The notes under the pieces: model-generated
Databases searched by the model: none
Told to the model about the DNA's origin: nothing
What the model saw: only the letters and a program-made list of their open reading frames with translations
Assembly: GCA_023898725.1 (NCBI GenBank)
Contig: CP060236.1
Span: 934,501 to 998,500 of the forward strand
DNA from: Alphaproteobacteria bacterium
GTDB lineage: Bacteria > Pseudomonadota > Alphaproteobacteria > JAUHZC01
Length of the DNA: 64,000 nt
Direction: 5' to 3'
Program-made: the position numbers and the translations under genes
Shown: positions 1-10,180 of the stretch, piece after piece
Layout: each line of letters starts with the position of its first letter
How positions within the stretch are numbered: position 1 is the stretch's first letter

Positions 1-2
1 TT

Positions 3-890
3 CGACTGATTCTTTCTGACACTCCCTTGAGTGCCCTACACCGTCTTATTCGTGCGGGAAAAATCCGTGTGAATGGCCTCAAAAAAAAGGGGAACTACCG
101 TTTGCAATCTGGGGATAGCCTCTCTTTTTCTACGCTTGTTTTTGTCGCTCCTTCCAATTCTCCATCAATCTCGTTTTCCTGTGATAAAGACCGCAAATAT
201 ATCCAAAGCATGATTCTTGCGGATTTGCCGGGGTGCGTGGTTCTTAATAAACCTTATGGAATGTCTACCCAGGGAGGAACAGCTGTAGGGAAAAGTCTTG
301 ATAGATTACTGGCGTATCTTGATGAGTTTTTTGCGATAGATCGTTCTATGACCCAGGGTTGTCGGCTTGTTCATCGTTTAGATAAAGAAACTTCCGGGAT
401 TATAGTTGTGGCCAAAGATCGCAAATTTGCCGAGTTTCTCGCGCACCAATTTCGTGCCTCCGAAGTTCAAAAATCCTATGTTGCTGTGGTGTGGGGAAAA
501 ACACCTATGAGAGGACAGATAAACCAACCTCTTGTTGATGCATCTGGAAAGTCTCGTGAGTCTTGCACAGCGTACACGCGTCTTTATGCAGGAACGTTTC
601 ATAACTATGACGTATCAGTATTGCGGATTGTCACACAAACGGGCCGTAAACATCAGATTAGAAAACATTTTTCTTATCTCAGGCACCCCTTAGTGGGAGA
701 CCGTAAATATATTATGCCGGCATATAGTTTGTTAAATCGTGGCGTAAATCTTCAGCTGTGTGCCCAGTTTCTTAGGTTTCAATTACCAGATGGTACGCAT
801 AGGGAGTTTCGCGTAGGTCTTCCTGAGCATATGTCCAAGCTTCTAGATACTATTCAATGTGATCAACGGCTTATTCCCCTTATGGACTAG
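3..890 (+). CDS. rluC: RluC-type 23S rRNA pseudouridine synthase, 5' end cut off by window
   Basis: RluA-family enzyme that isomerises uridines in rRNA to pseudouridine. The frame is open from the first bases of the window, so the true start lies upstream; the in-frame TTG at 27 is internal. The first ~45 residues match the end of an S4 RNA-binding domain (a GKIRVNG turn followed by a GD hairpin). The catalytic motif HRLDKETSG, which holds the active-site Asp, is visible near codon 120, and TGRKHQIRKHF near codon 215 is the second family motif. The S4 domain and overall length fit RluC better than RluA, but exact target positions cannot be read from sequence. It converges with hdaA, with only about 55 bases between the two stops. 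Confidence 0.93.
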   Translation, partial: RLILSDTPLSALHRLIRAGKIRVNGLKKKGNYRLQSGDSLSFSTLVFVAPSNSPSISFSCDKDRKYIQSMILADLPGCVVLNKPYGMSTQGGTAVGKSLDRLLAYLDEFFAIDRSMTQGCRLVHRLDKETSGIIVVAKDRKFAEFLAHQFRASEVQKSYVAVVWGKTPMRGQINQPLVDASGKSRESCTAYTRLYAGTFHNYDVSVLRIVTQTGRKHQIRKHFSYLRHPLVGDRKYIMPAYSLLNRGVNLQLCAQFLRFQLPDGTHREFRVGLPEHMSKLLDTIQCDQRLIPLMD

Positions 891-945
891 TGTGACAGTA
901 ATAGACCTTCTTGCTCATGAGTGTGTGTAAGTCGTTTTTTATTGT

Positions 946-1614
946 TCATGCTCTTTTTATGTCCTCTAGTACACTACGTATAACAGGTAAGGTAATATTA
1001 CGGTGCTGTTCTTCTACACAAAAGGTAAGGGCTGAGATTATCTGATCAATGGCCTCATACGTGCGGTTGATACGCACGATTACATAATCAAGTACCTCGG
1101 CCTTAACGTGCCATTGCATATCAGCAAAGCGTTTCAGGAGGATCCCACGCATGAGAATTTCATCGGGTTCTGGCATAGTAATAATGTGGCTTGATCGCAG
1201 TCGTGATAGCAAATCCGGTAATAGATGCGGAAAGTCAGCAACAGAGGTAGTGGATGTAACCAGCAACCGTGCATTCATTTCCTTGATTTTGTTATACATA
1301 TGAAAAAGAACCTCTGGATCTCTTACTCTTTCAACATTATCAATGCATACATAGGCACTGGTGTCGATAGAGGGCAAGGAAGTCAGGTCAGCCCCACTAT
1401 ATAAGGTTCCATGGTGTGTATCAGTAAATATATTCGCAAGGTGTGTTTTTCCCCCACCGCGGCTTGCCCTTAGATAAACACAGTGACTGGACCATTCCTG
1501 AGTGTTTTGAAGGGTATGCCATATAAATTGATTGCGCTCTGTGATGCAGTAATCGCTGAGGGCATAGCTATCATTCTCACGAAAAGAGAGTGTGTATTGG
1601 CCTTTGTGTATCAT
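946..1614 (-). CDS. hdaA: HdaA, DnaA-related regulator of replication initiation
   Basis: A 222-residue AAA+ protein related to the DnaA ATPase domain but lacking the DNA-binding domain. In this family it works with the sliding clamp to make DnaA hydrolyse ATP after initiation. A degenerate Walker A (ASRGGGKTH, residues ~48-56), a Walker B (VCIDN, ~88-92) and an LLSRL segment before sensor 2 are visible. The N-terminal QYTLSF resembles the clamp-binding hexapeptide of Hda proteins. Its ATG overlaps the stop of pgsA as ATGA, so translation is probably coupled. An hdaA gene beside a CDP-alcohol phosphatidyltransferase is a familiar alphaproteobacterial arrangement. Confidence 0.9.
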   Translation of the reverse strand: MIHKGQYTLSFRENDSYALSDYCITERNQFIWHTLQNTQEWSSHCVYLRASRGGGKTHLANIFTDTHHGTLYSGADLTSLPSIDTSAYVCIDNVERVRDPEVLFHMYNKIKEMNARLLVTSTTSVADFPHLLPDLLSRLRSSHIITMPEPDEILMRGILLKRFADMQWHVKAEVLDYVIVRINRTYEAIDQIISALTFCVEEQHRNITLPVIRSVLEDIKRA

Positions 1615-2156
1615 GATTGCTTTCGCAGTCGCGTCACTTGATGAAGGTATATGGCTGCGGAAAAAACCGTTGTTATTGCAACCATGGTCCCTACTGCAGG
1701 AAGTGTACTGGATGGTATCCTGTTTTCATGCACAAGGTGGAGAAACACTATTAGAAGATAAAAAAGCTGCAGTGCGGTATTTGCTTTGCTTACCCAGTGT
1801 GGAGAAATCCTTATAGTTCCTAGTCTCGGATGCATTTTTATCATTAATACGGTTATTACAATGGCCAGATCACGCCCAATGACAAGAATGGTAAGTGCAC
1901 AAGGAATAATTCCCATAAAAGTAAAATGACCGTAAAGCGCAACCATCATAATTTTGTCCGCAACGGGATCAAGATATGCCCCGAGTTTTGTTTGCTGATT
2001 GAATGTTCGGGCAATAGCGCCATCAAACCAATCTGTAAGAGAAGCAGAAATAAATAGGGCCATTGCCCAATCATAGCGTTGGTAGGCCATAAACAACAGG
2101 ATTATGGGCACAGATAAAATGCGCAGAAGCGTCAGAATGTTTGGTATGGTAAACAC
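1611..2156 (-). CDS. pgsA: CDP-alcohol phosphatidyltransferase, probable phosphatidylglycerophosphate synthase
   Basis: Integral membrane enzyme that transfers a CDP-diacylglycerol phosphatidyl group to an alcohol, probably glycerol-3-phosphate, the first step to phosphatidylglycerol. The full catalytic signature D-x2-DG-x2-AR-x8-G-x3-D-x3-D is present (DWFDGAIAR followed by GAYLDPVAD). Four to five hydrophobic segments surround it. I place the start at GTG 2156, because VFTIPNILTLLR is where the family normally begins. The frame stays open to a TTG at 2201, which would add 15 hydrophobic residues; neither start has a clear Shine-Dalgarno sequence. The 3' end overlaps hdaA by four bases. Confidence 0.88.
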   Translation of the reverse strand: MFTIPNILTLLRILSVPIILLFMAYQRYDWAMALFISASLTDWFDGAIARTFNQQTKLGAYLDPVADKIMMVALYGHFTFMGIIPCALTILVIGRDLAIVITVLMIKMHPRLGTIRISPHWVSKANTALQLFYLLIVFLHLVHENRIPSSTLPAVGTMVAITTVFSAAIYLHQVTRLRKQS

Positions 2157-2284
2157 AAAGAAAAAGGGTACAAAGAAAGTTATGCAAATATTTATACGCA
2201 AAATTTACGGTTCTGTCATTAAATCTGAAGGCTGTAATTAACATATTGATTTTTGTGAGGAGGATCCGTAGGTTAATACCATGT

Positions 2285-2361
2285 GTGCCCGTAGCTCAGC
2301 AGGATAGAGCGTAGGATTCCTAATCCTAAGGCCGGAGGTTCGAATCCTCTCGGGCACACCA
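2285..2361 (+). tRNA. tRNA-Arg(CCT)
   Basis: Complete cloverleaf: acceptor GTGCCCG pairs with CGGGCAC, the D-arm is GCTC/GAGC, and the anticodon stem TAGGA/TCCTA closes a TTCCTAA loop giving anticodon CCT. The T-arm carries GGTTCGAAT. CCA is encoded at 2359-2361. It reads the rare AGG arginine codon. It stands alone between pgsA and galE. Confidence 0.97.
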
Positions 2362-2526
2362 CTTTCGTCAGGGTACAAGTTGTTACCCTGTGGAGGTGGG
2401 AACGTAGCCCTAATCACAAAGATGAGTTTAGTCCCTTTTGGCACAAACATTCCTTCTTTAGACAACACGATTGTTCTTCATGTGAAAAATACGTATGGTA
2501 GAAAAAAGATATTCTAAAGGAAAAAA

Positions 2527-3510
2527 ATGGCAGTTCTAGTCACGGGAGGGGCGGGTTATATCGGTTCTCATGCGGTTTATGCTTTAAGGGATGCAGGATA
2601 TGAGGTCATTGTTCTGGATAACCTTTCGACGGGGCATCAAAAAGTCCTACCGACGGATGTGACTTTTGTACAAGGAGATGTGGCAGATATTGCCTGTTTG
2701 GATAAAGTGTTTACAGCGCATGCTATTTCTACGGTAATGCACTTTGCGGGATCTGTAATTGTTGAGGAGTCCATCCACAATCCTGAAAAATATTATCAGA
2801 ATAACACCCACGCGAGCCGTATCTTGATTGATGCGTGCCGCCATCACCGTATTCCTAATTTCATCTTTTCATCGACTGCTGCTGTATACGGTCACGCCTC
2901 AACGATGACTGTGGATGAAACGCACCATCCTCATCCAGAAACACCTTATGCCGAATCAAAGCTTCAAACCGAGACCAGTCTTTGTGAAGCTTCGCAGGCG
3001 CATGGACTCAATGTTACGGTACTACGCTATTTTAATGTGGCCGGGGCTGACCCAAACGGTCGCACGGGGCAGTTAATGATAAATGCCACACATTTGATCA
3101 AGGTGGCGTGTGAGGTGGCAGCCGGTAAGCGCCCTGAGTTGACCATTTTTGGGGTGGACTATGATACCCCTGATGGTACAGCGATTCGGGATTTTATCCA
3201 TGTCAGTGATCTTGCCGACATGCACGTGTGTGTACTCAAAGACCGCGAATCTTATCAAGGGAAGGGGGCTTATGATGTGTATAATTGTGGTTATGGAAAG
3301 GGTACATCGGTACGAGAAGTGATCACAGCGTTAGATAGTCTTACCGAGTGGCCTCTTGTCGTGCGCGAAGCTCCGCGACGAGCAGGGGATCTTGGGGCAG
3401 TTGTGGCCGATGTGAGAAAGTTCCAACAGAAATTTGCATGGCAGCCCCAATATAATGATTTGTATAAAATTTTGCAATCGACGCTTTCCTGGGAATACAG
3501 TATTGACTGA
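2527..3510 (+). CDS. galE: UDP-glucose 4-epimerase
   Basis: NAD-dependent epimerase interconverting UDP-glucose and UDP-galactose, supplying sugars for LPS or capsule. The 327-residue length is typical of extended short-chain dehydrogenases. The NAD-binding TGGAGYIG sits at residues ~6-13, the catalytic Ser/Thr lies in FSSTAAVYG, and the Tyr/Lys pair is in YAESK. An AAAGG Shine-Dalgarno sequence sits a few bases before the ATG. The following glycosyltransferase overlaps its end, so the two are probably co-transcribed and may act in one polysaccharide pathway. Confidence 0.96.
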   Translation: MAVLVTGGAGYIGSHAVYALRDAGYEVIVLDNLSTGHQKVLPTDVTFVQGDVADIACLDKVFTAHAISTVMHFAGSVIVEESIHNPEKYYQNNTHASRILIDACRHHRIPNFIFSSTAAVYGHASTMTVDETHHPHPETPYAESKLQTETSLCEASQAHGLNVTVLRYFNVAGADPNGRTGQLMINATHLIKVACEVAAGKRPELTIFGVDYDTPDGTAIRDFIHVSDLADMHVCVLKDRESYQGKGAYDVYNCGYGKGTSVREVITALDSLTEWPLVVREAPRRAGDLGAVVADVRKFQQKFAWQPQYNDLYKILQSTLSWEYSID

Positions 3511-4660
3511 CGGGACCCAACACAAAACGCTTGCGCTTGTAGGAACGACGGCAGCGAGCATGCTCACTTTCAGGGGCGCGTATATTCAAGCGTTGGTTGC
3601 TCAAGGATGGCGGGTTCTTGTATTGTGCTGTGATTATACTACAGACACGGCTAACCAGGTGCGTGCGTTAGGTGCTGATCCCATTTTTTATCCACTGGCA
3701 CGTACAGGAATGAACCCTTTTCGTGACTGTTACACACTCTGGTTTTTGTATGTATTCATGCGTCGTTGGCGTCCCCACGTTGTTTTGAGCTTTTTCACGA
3801 AGCCTGTTATTTATGGCACATTAGCTGCTTGCTTTGCCGGAGTTCCCCGAATCGCGACATTGCTGGAGGGTTTGGGATATGCCTTTACGGATCTTCCGCA
3901 TGAAAAAAAACCATTTGTAGTGAGATTCATTCGAGCCATACAAGTTGCTCTCTATCGTCTTTCTTTGCCACGTGCGCACGTATGTTTCTTTCTAAATAAA
4001 GACGACCCACAGGATCTGCTTGCTCGCTATAAGATTTCTGTCAAATCTTATGATGTACTAGGCCCTATTGGTGTAGATTGTAAAAAGTTTTCCTTTTCTC
4101 CTCCCATAACGAAGCCACTAACATTTCTCTTTGTTGGAAGGCTCCTAAAAGAAAAAGGTATCCATGAGTTTGTGGCCGCAGCAACGCGTGTTAAAAACCA
4201 GTACCCTCATGTTCAATTCCAAATAGCAGGAGAGCCAGATAGTGCTAATCCCGGGAGTCTTACGCACGAAACGTTCGTCGCATTGAGAAAATCATCAACT
4301 ATTTCTTTTTTGGGTTATGTGACAGATATGCCTGCCGTATACGCGCAAGCCAGTGCTCTTGTACTACCTTCTTACCGCGAAGGATATTCTTTAAGCGTGC
4401 AGGAGGCTATGGCCAGCGGTCGTCTTGTGATTACAAGTGATGCCCCAGGTTGCAAAGGGACAGTTCTTCCGGGTTTTACAGGCTCTATGGTGCGAACAGG
4501 GAGTGTGGATGATTTGGTTTCTGCAATAGTGACTTATGTTAAAAATCCTGAGTTTGTGGGAGAACAGGGGAAAAATGCACGCACATATGCAGAGAAACAC
4601 TATGATATTCAGGCGACCACAGCCATGCTGATAGCCAAGACTATCCCTTCGAAAGGATAG
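3503..4660 (+). CDS. GT4-family glycosyltransferase, PglA/capsular type
   Basis: GT-B fold glycosyltransferase predicted to add a sugar from a nucleotide donor to a lipid-linked glycan on the cytoplasmic side. The N-terminal half has the family pattern of CapM/PglA-like enzymes (PHVVLSFFTKPVIYG and LLEGLGYAFT). The C-terminal half carries a retaining GT4 EX7E motif in EGYSLSVQEAMASG, preceded by FVGRLLKEKG. I favour the TTG at 3503, which overlaps galE by eight bases and starts the protein just before the first beta strand (KTLALVGTT). An ATG at 3434 would give a 76-base overlap and an unlikely N-terminus. Specific donor and acceptor cannot be told. Confidence 0.85.
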   Translation: MTDGTQHKTLALVGTTAASMLTFRGAYIQALVAQGWRVLVLCCDYTTDTANQVRALGADPIFYPLARTGMNPFRDCYTLWFLYVFMRRWRPHVVLSFFTKPVIYGTLAACFAGVPRIATLLEGLGYAFTDLPHEKKPFVVRFIRAIQVALYRLSLPRAHVCFFLNKDDPQDLLARYKISVKSYDVLGPIGVDCKKFSFSPPITKPLTFLFVGRLLKEKGIHEFVAAATRVKNQYPHVQFQIAGEPDSANPGSLTHETFVALRKSSTISFLGYVTDMPAVYAQASALVLPSYREGYSLSVQEAMASGRLVITSDAPGCKGTVLPGFTGSMVRTGSVDDLVSAIVTYVKNPEFVGEQGKNARTYAEKHYDIQATTAMLIAKTIPSKG

Positions 4661-4767
4661 GCATAAACACCGATAAGCCCTCCTTTTAGCATGGCAGTGT
4701 AGGTATCTCTTGCACTGGTATCGTTGTCGTATTAACGTGCTGAAGATATGTTACACAACCAATTTCC

Positions 4768-6744
4768 ATGAGTGGGTTTACCCTTGTTTCAGATTATATG
4801 CCGGCAGGAGATCAACCGTTAGCGATTGATTCTCTGGTCCAGGGACTGCAGGAAAATATGCGTGATCAAGTGTTACTTGGGGTCACAGGATCAGGAAAAA
4901 CGTTTACTATGGCGCATACCATCCAACGGTATGATCGCCCAGCACTGATTTTAGCTCACAACAAAACCTTAGCTGCCCAACTGTATGGTGAGATGAAAGA
5001 GTTTTTCCCGCATAACGCCGTTGAATACTTTGTGTCGTACTATGACTATTACCAACCAGAGGCTTATGTTCCACGCACAGATACGTTCATTGAAAAAGAA
5101 TCTTCCATCAACGAACAAATAGACCGCATGCGCCACAGTGCAACACGATCGCTTTTGGAAAGACGGGATGTCATTATTGTAGGCAGTGTGTCGTGCATTT
5201 ACGGAATTGGTTCACCCGATATGTACGGAAATATGACAGTTCCGTTAGCGGTAGGAGAGCATATAGAAATTCGGGCCTTAACGCAAAAACTGGTTTCACT
5301 GCAGTATGATCGCAACGATCTGTCTTTTCATCGTGGAACTTTTCGGGTGCGGGGGGACAGCATGGAAGTTTTTCCTGCGCATTATGAAGATCGTGCGTGG
5401 AGACTTTCTTTTTTTGGTGATGAAATTGAGTCCATTCATGAGATTGACCCTCTTACGGGACAGCGCGTGAGGCCACTTGAGACCATTAAGATTTTTGCCA
5501 ACAGCCATCACGTTACTTCACAACCGACGGTGCAAGGAGCTATTAAGCAAATTCGGGAAGATTTGCGTCTGCGTGTCAATGAATTCACACAAATGGGGAA
5601 GCTTCTTGAAGCGCAGCGTATTCAGCAACGCGTAACATTTGATCTGGAAATGCTTGAAACTACGGGAATGTGTGCAGGAATAGAGAATTATTCACGCTAT
5701 ATGACCGGACGTCAGCCTGGTGAACCGCCTCCCACGCTTTTTGAGTATTTGCCCCAAGATGCTCTCCTTTTTGTGGATGAAAGTCATGCTACCATTCCCC
5801 AGTTAAATGGAATGTATCGGGGAGATCAAGTACGAAAAAATACACTTTCTGATCATGGGTTTCGCCTACCTTCTTGCAAGGACAATCGTCCCTTAAAATT
5901 TGAGGAGTGGAATACACTGCGCCCTCAGACAGTATACGTGTCCGCTACACCAGGCCCTTGGGAGTTGCACCAAACATCAGGTGTTTTTACGGAACAGATC
6001 ATTCGTCCCACGGGCTTGTTAGATCCTGTGTGTGATGTTCGTCCGACATTGAATCAAATAGATGATTTGATTGCGGAATGTCACGTTGTTCGGAAAAAAG
6101 GGTTTCGAGCACTGGTGACTACACTGACAAAAAAAATGGCTGAGGCACTAACCAACTATCTCAATGAAGCAGGGCTTCGGGTGCGTTACCTACACAGTGA
6201 TATTGATACGCTGGAGCGCATTGAAATCATTCGTGATTTGCGCAACGGCGTGTTTGACGTTCTTGTTGGCATTAACCTGTTACGGGAAGGGCTTGATATT
6301 CCGGAATGCGGACTATTGGCTATTTTGGATGCCGATAAAGAGGGATTTTTACGTTCGCGTACCTCATTAATTCAAACGATTGGTCGCGCGGCGCGCAATG
6401 CTGAAAGCACGGTTATTCTCTATGCAGACAAGATGACAGATTCGATGATTGCTGCCTTGGAAGAAACGCACCGTCGCCGTGAAAAACAAATGGCTTACAA
6501 CACCGTTCATAACATTACGCCGCAAACAATCATTAAGAAAGTAATGGATCTTACAGCAGGCTTTACTGCTAAAGAATCTGAAAAACAAACAAAAATCCCT
6601 TTGTCACGCACAGAAATCACGGCCACCATCAAAAAATATCGGGCGGAAATGATTGCAGCGGCCGAGTCATTAAATTTTGAAGAAGCCGCCCGCTTGCGCG
6701 ATGAGATTCATACACTTGAGACGCTCGAGTTAAGCGTAGGCTAA
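4768..6744 (+). CDS. uvrB: UvrABC system protein B
   Basis: Damage-verification helicase of nucleotide excision repair, loaded by UvrA and recruiting UvrC. Walker A GVTGSGKT lies at residues ~38-45, the beta-hairpin region in [11 protein letters not shown], and the DESH box at ~340. Helicase motifs V and VI (REGLDIPE and QTIGRAARN) follow. The C-terminal UVR motif that contacts UvrC is intact ([15 protein letters not shown]). The 658-residue length is normal. It stands alone, with ~108 bases to the upstream glycosyltransferase and an AT-rich gap downstream. Confidence 0.98.
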   Translation: MSGFTLVSDYMPAGDQPLAIDSLVQGLQENMRDQVLLGVTGSGKTFTMAHTIQRYDRPALILAHNKTLAAQLYGEMKEFFPHNAVEYFVSYYDYYQPEAYVPRTDTFIEKESSINEQIDRMRHSATRSLLERRDVIIVGSVSCIYGIGSPDMYGNMTVPLAVGEHIEIRALTQKLVSLQYDRNDLSFHRGTFRVRGDSMEVFPAHYEDRAWRLSFFGDEIESIHEIDPLTGQRVRPLETIKIFANSHHVTSQPTVQGAIKQIREDLRLRVNEFTQMGKLLEAQRIQQRVTFDLEMLETTGMCAGIENYSRYMTGRQPGEPPPTLFEYLPQDALLFVDESHATIPQLNGMYRGDQVRKNTLSDHGFRLPSCKDNRPLKFEEWNTLRPQTVYVSATPGPWELHQTSGVFTEQIIRPTGLLDPVCDVRPTLNQIDDLIAECHVVRKKGFRALVTTLTKKMAEALTNYLNEAGLRVRYLHSDIDTLERIEIIRDLRNGVFDVLVGINLLREGLDIPECGLLAILDADKEGFLRSRTSLIQTIGRAARNAESTVILYADKMTDSMIAALEETHRRREKQMAYNTVHNITPQTIIKKVMDLTAGFTAKESEKQTKIPLSRTEITATIKKYRAEMIAAAESLNFEEAARLRDEIHTLETLELSVG

Positions 6745-7010
6745 AAGTTCGCTAAGGCTTTCTCACTAAAACCGAGTCATCGATACGTCAAATGGTTTAT
6801 TCACCGAAAGCAGGGGGGTAGATTTGATATTTATTTATTAAGACAAAATACCTTGCTCAAAAACGGGATAGGGTGGCGAAAACGTTTAAGGCATGCTCAT
6901 CTATAAATGGGAAAGAGAAAAATACATAAAATAAGGGTTTCATGGCTTGCTAATACAGATGACTATCGAGAAAATTTAACTTAATTATTTTTTTTTGTCA
7001 ATCTTTGTTA

Positions 7011-7928
7011 TTAATAGTCATAAAAGGAACGTTGATCCGCTATTTTATCTTGAATAAAACGAAGGAGGGTTTGATACTTTGTTGTATCTTGAACACTTGC
7101 ATTGTATGTAAAGTATATGCCAAATTTTTCTGAAGTTATATATGGAAAAAGACGTTTTATACCCCTACAACTAAGCATTTTCATATGGTGAATTCCACAG
7201 CTTGCGATACCATGTCCTGATAACATCGCACTTACCATGCCATCGTTTGAATCAAAGGTCATACTGGGGGCAAGGCGATGACTGTTTTCCCCAAGTCCTG
7301 CTTTAAAAAGCCAATTTATGTTTATATGATTGTCGTAGACCTCTTCGTCAAGGGCGAGGAGTTTATGATCTATCAGCTCTTCAATTTTTTTAGGTTCTCC
7401 ATATTTTTCAAGGTATGCTTGTGACGCAAAAACTCCTTGTGCTTGATCAAATATTTTAATTTGCTTGAGATTTTTTGCGTTTGGCATAAAAGTGTAAATA
7501 AGTATATCACTTTGGGTAATACTTAAGTTCTTTGTTTCGGAGAAAATCTTAAGTCTAATATTGGGATATAAATCGCAGAATCCCTCAAGTATTCTGGGAA
7601 GCCACGTGTTAGCGATTGAGGGTGTAGAGTAAATGCGAATGATACCTTCATTTTTTCGTGCAGACTGATGCACATCTTTAATAATGGCATCTCCTAAGTG
7701 AACAATCTCTTCGCAGACCTTGATGTATTTTTCTCCTTCTGGGGTGGGGAGCATTTCATGAAATTTGCGTTCAAAGATACGAATACCCGTGCGTTCTTCG
7801 GCGCAGATAATACGGCGGCTGACAGCAGGTTGGCTAAGGTTTAATTTTTCTGCAGCTTTTGTAATGTTTTTGTAAAGTGCCACATAGTAAACGGCAAGAG
7901 CATTGTCGTGATCGAATACATTTTTCAT
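7011..7928 (-). CDS. LysR-family transcriptional regulator, target unknown
   Basis: A 305-residue LysR-type regulator. Residues ~8-65 form the winged helix-turn-helix (ITKAAEKLNLSQPAVSRRI is the recognition segment). The remainder is a periplasmic-binding-protein-like effector domain. Neither adjacent gene is divergently paired closely enough to name a target: uvrB ends convergently on one side, and ~180 bases separate it from the start side. The gene and both flanks look more AT-rich than the neighbours, with runs of A/T and lysine- and isoleucine-rich coding, which hints at separate ancestry. Effector unknown. Confidence 0.88.
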   Translation of the reverse strand: MKNVFDHDNALAVYYVALYKNITKAAEKLNLSQPAVSRRIICAEERTGIRIFERKFHEMLPTPEGEKYIKVCEEIVHLGDAIIKDVHQSARKNEGIIRIYSTPSIANTWLPRILEGFCDLYPNIRLKIFSETKNLSITQSDILIYTFMPNAKNLKQIKIFDQAQGVFASQAYLEKYGEPKKIEELIDHKLLALDEEVYDNHININWLFKAGLGENSHRLAPSMTFDSNDGMVSAMLSGHGIASCGIHHMKMLSCRGIKRLFPYITSEKFGIYFTYNASVQDTTKYQTLLRFIQDKIADQRSFYDY

Positions 7929-8108
7929 GATTTACAAGAATACCTAACTCAATAAAATAAACAATGATGTTTATATATGATATAAATGTCAATTATGCAA
8001 ATAAAAAACATATTTTTATGATTTATTTTAATAATTCTAATAATTACAGAATGTTATAGTAAAGCTTAGTACTGATTTTTTGTAGAGTTTTATCGGCGTT
8101 TTCAGTGT

Positions 8109-9137
8109 TTATTCCAAGACACGTGTGCGCAAGGACCCATTACCCGAGGCTAAAGGAATAAGTCCTAGCATGGTAAGATATCCTTTTGTGCCGCATGCAT
8201 CTCGGCTCGTTATTTCACCAAGAAAGTCTTTCATGCTTAACACTTCACGAGACCTTTCCTCATGGACATAGAGAAAAAGCCCACGCGATAAAGGGTAAGT
8301 ACCGGTACGAATAGCTTTTTTTGTAGGCGAAATTCCGTTAAAAGGAATTGCACGTATATCGCTGCGTTGTGCCTCCCATAGATTGCTTCCTACAATGCCG
8401 ATAGTCTCAGGATTGTCACGTAACGCTTGAAAGAACAGATCGTGTTCGTCGGCGGCTTGTAAGGGAGTAATGACAATAATAGCACCGTCCGTCCGCAAAG
8501 AAGAATTCTTCTGATTGCTGGATGCGAAGATATGGGCAAAAAGCGCATCACGTGTTCCATGATTGGCTGAGGGAACAAGAATACGAATCGCTTGTGGGGG
8601 AAACTGTGGGTTAATATCCGCCCAGGTCATGTGTGGATTTGGAATCAGTGCGCCACTACCATCTGGGACTTTCGAAGCCAGGGCGCGGAATAATTCTTTG
8701 TGTGTAAGCCCTGACAGTGCTAAATTCTTTTTGTGGGTGACCAAAGCAATACCATCACGTCCGAGTGAAATCTTAGTAATGCGATTGAAACCATTGGCAT
8801 GGCATGTTTTTAAGTCAACCGGAGTCATTTCTCGTGAAGCCATTAAAATATCATAACCGATGTCTTTGCGCGCGCTACAAAAGTGGTTGATTCCCCGGTT
8901 TGTCCCTGGATTCATGATAAGAGGCATGGGAAAGGAGGAGAAGCTGCTGAACTCTTCAGAGGCACGCAGCACAAGGGGAAAAAGAGTTGTTGATCCCGTG
9001 ATGCGCACCTGGGTACGCACAAGTTTACCGTGCGATTGGGTAATTACGTTTGGTGTGTGACGGCTGCTGCCATTCTGTGCACACAGAGCCGTAAAAACAG
9101 CGAGCAGACAAAGAAAAATTTGAGAAAAAGCAATCAT
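8109..9137 (-). CDS. PstS-like phosphate/anion-binding periplasmic protein
   Basis: A 342-residue secreted protein with an N-terminal hydrophobic signal segment (residues ~3-20). Its substrate-binding fold resembles phosphate-binding PstS: RITGSTTLFPLVLRASEEF is the usual first phosphate loop, and RDGIALVTHKKN and VPSANHGTRDALF match later conserved strands. No pstC, pstA, pstB or phoU genes accompany it. Instead it is the last gene of a three-gene operon after a substrate-binding protein and a CNBD-permease fusion; its ATG overlaps the previous stop as ATGA. Phosphate as ligand is an inference from fold only; sensing for the linked permease is an alternative. Confidence 0.8.
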   Translation of the reverse strand: MIAFSQIFLCLLAVFTALCAQNGSSRHTPNVITQSHGKLVRTQVRITGSTTLFPLVLRASEEFSSFSSFPMPLIMNPGTNRGINHFCSARKDIGYDILMASREMTPVDLKTCHANGFNRITKISLGRDGIALVTHKKNLALSGLTHKELFRALASKVPDGSGALIPNPHMTWADINPQFPPQAIRILVPSANHGTRDALFAHIFASSNQKNSSLRTDGAIIVITPLQAADEHDLFFQALRDNPETIGIVGSNLWEAQRSDIRAIPFNGISPTKKAIRTGTYPLSRGLFLYVHEERSREVLSMKDFLGEITSRDACGTKGYLTMLGLIPLASGNGSLRTRVLE

Positions 9138-10180
9138 CGGTTATTCCGTGGTCGTTCCGTTTGTGCATCAAAATAGCGGTTATGAGACTTTGCCAAAGAA
9201 ATCAATCCTTGAGGAATAGCGAAGTTCGTTTTTTTGAGACGGGTGTGGTTAATGCCTACCATATAATCAGAAATTTTAATTATACGGTGTTTGCGAGAAG
9301 GAGCGCTGATAAATGCCGCTGCTTCTTCAATTGCCTGTCGACTAATCTCACTTACAAGGGGGCTCATAGAAAGATCGGCACCATAGCGTGCGCCATCTTG
9401 TTGCAGTGTAATAATTGGGATGGTGGTGTGTTTGGCTGTCCAACGAATAATCGTCTCTGCGTCGCTCATCTTTTTTAACTCTACACTTTCATGCAATTCA
9501 TCAAAAGAACTGACAATTAAGACATCAGCATGTTGGTTGGCGTGAGTAACTACTTTTTGCCAATCATGAAAGTTTGTGACCAGAGCCGCATCTGTAAGTA
9601 CTCCTCTTGTTGTTGGAAGGTTGGCAATATCACGCTCAAACGCGCGACCACGATGAGAAAGATTCCCTAATACGGCAATACGCACAAAAGGCAGATGAGG
9701 ATATGCGCCTATAATAAGAGCCAGCACATGATGCGCAATACCCTCTTTAAGAATAGCTGTTGTGTTTGTTCCGGGCATAAATCCCGGAGAGGCCAGGGGA
9801 TGCGAGGAAACAGTAATATGTGTGATTGGTGCATCCTTCAAGTTATGTGTAACATGTTTGATCCCTTGACTGCCCACAGTAATAAGAATTTGTGGATGAA
9901 ATTGCACAATATCTTCCTTGGCAAAATGCGATCGGCTCACGAGCGTACGAGCAGAAATATTACCCTCTAGGTCAAGGTAATGATTCTTAATGCGCGGATA
10001 GGTATTGGTACCCAGTGTGTGCTTTAGGGTTGTTTTGAAAATGCGAACATTTTCATTGGTTGGGGCATAGCTATGTAAAATCAAAATGCGCGGACGCACG
10101 TGATTATACATCACAAAGATAGCAGCAATACCTAGAATTACCACAAACCGAATGTTCATAAGAATACGACCATAGTTCAT
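9134..10180 (-). CDS. ABC_sub_bind-type (PF04392-like) substrate-binding protein, membrane-anchored
   Basis: A 348-residue protein with an N-terminal hydrophobic helix (IRFVVILGIAAIFVMY) and a periplasmic two-lobed fold. PRILILHSYAP, ILITVGSQGIKHVTH and SMSPLVSEISRQAIEEAAAFI are typical of the uncharacterised ABC_sub_bind family. I place the start at ATG 10180, where it forms TAATG with the upstream stop; an earlier in-frame start at 10204 would overlap by 25 bases. It overlaps the next gene by four bases. No ABC permease or ATPase is present, so it either works with the SLC13-like permease encoded just upstream or acts as a binding sensor. Function unknown. Confidence 0.78.
   Translation of the reverse strand: MNYGRILMNIRFVVILGIAAIFVMYNHVRPRILILHSYAPTNENVRIFKTTLKHTLGTNTYPRIKNHYLDLEGNISARTLVSRSHFAKEDIVQFHPQILITVGSQGIKHVTHNLKDAPITHITVSSHPLASPGFMPGTNTTAILKEGIAHHVLALIIGAYPHLPFVRIAVLGNLSHRGRAFERDIANLPTTRGVLTDAALVTNFHDWQKVVTHANQHADVLIVSSFDELHESVELKKMSDAETIIRWTAKHTTIPIITLQQDGARYGADLSMSPLVSEISRQAIEEAAAFISAPSRKHRIIKISDYMVGINHTRLKKTNFAIPQGLISLAKSHNRYFDAQTERPRNNR

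Noticed and set aside
2238..2468. 76-codon minus-strand frame with a protein-like PERIRTSGLRIRNPTLYPAELRA stretch, in part
   Set aside because: It is the complement of the tRNA-Arg gene, a well-known false coding signal.
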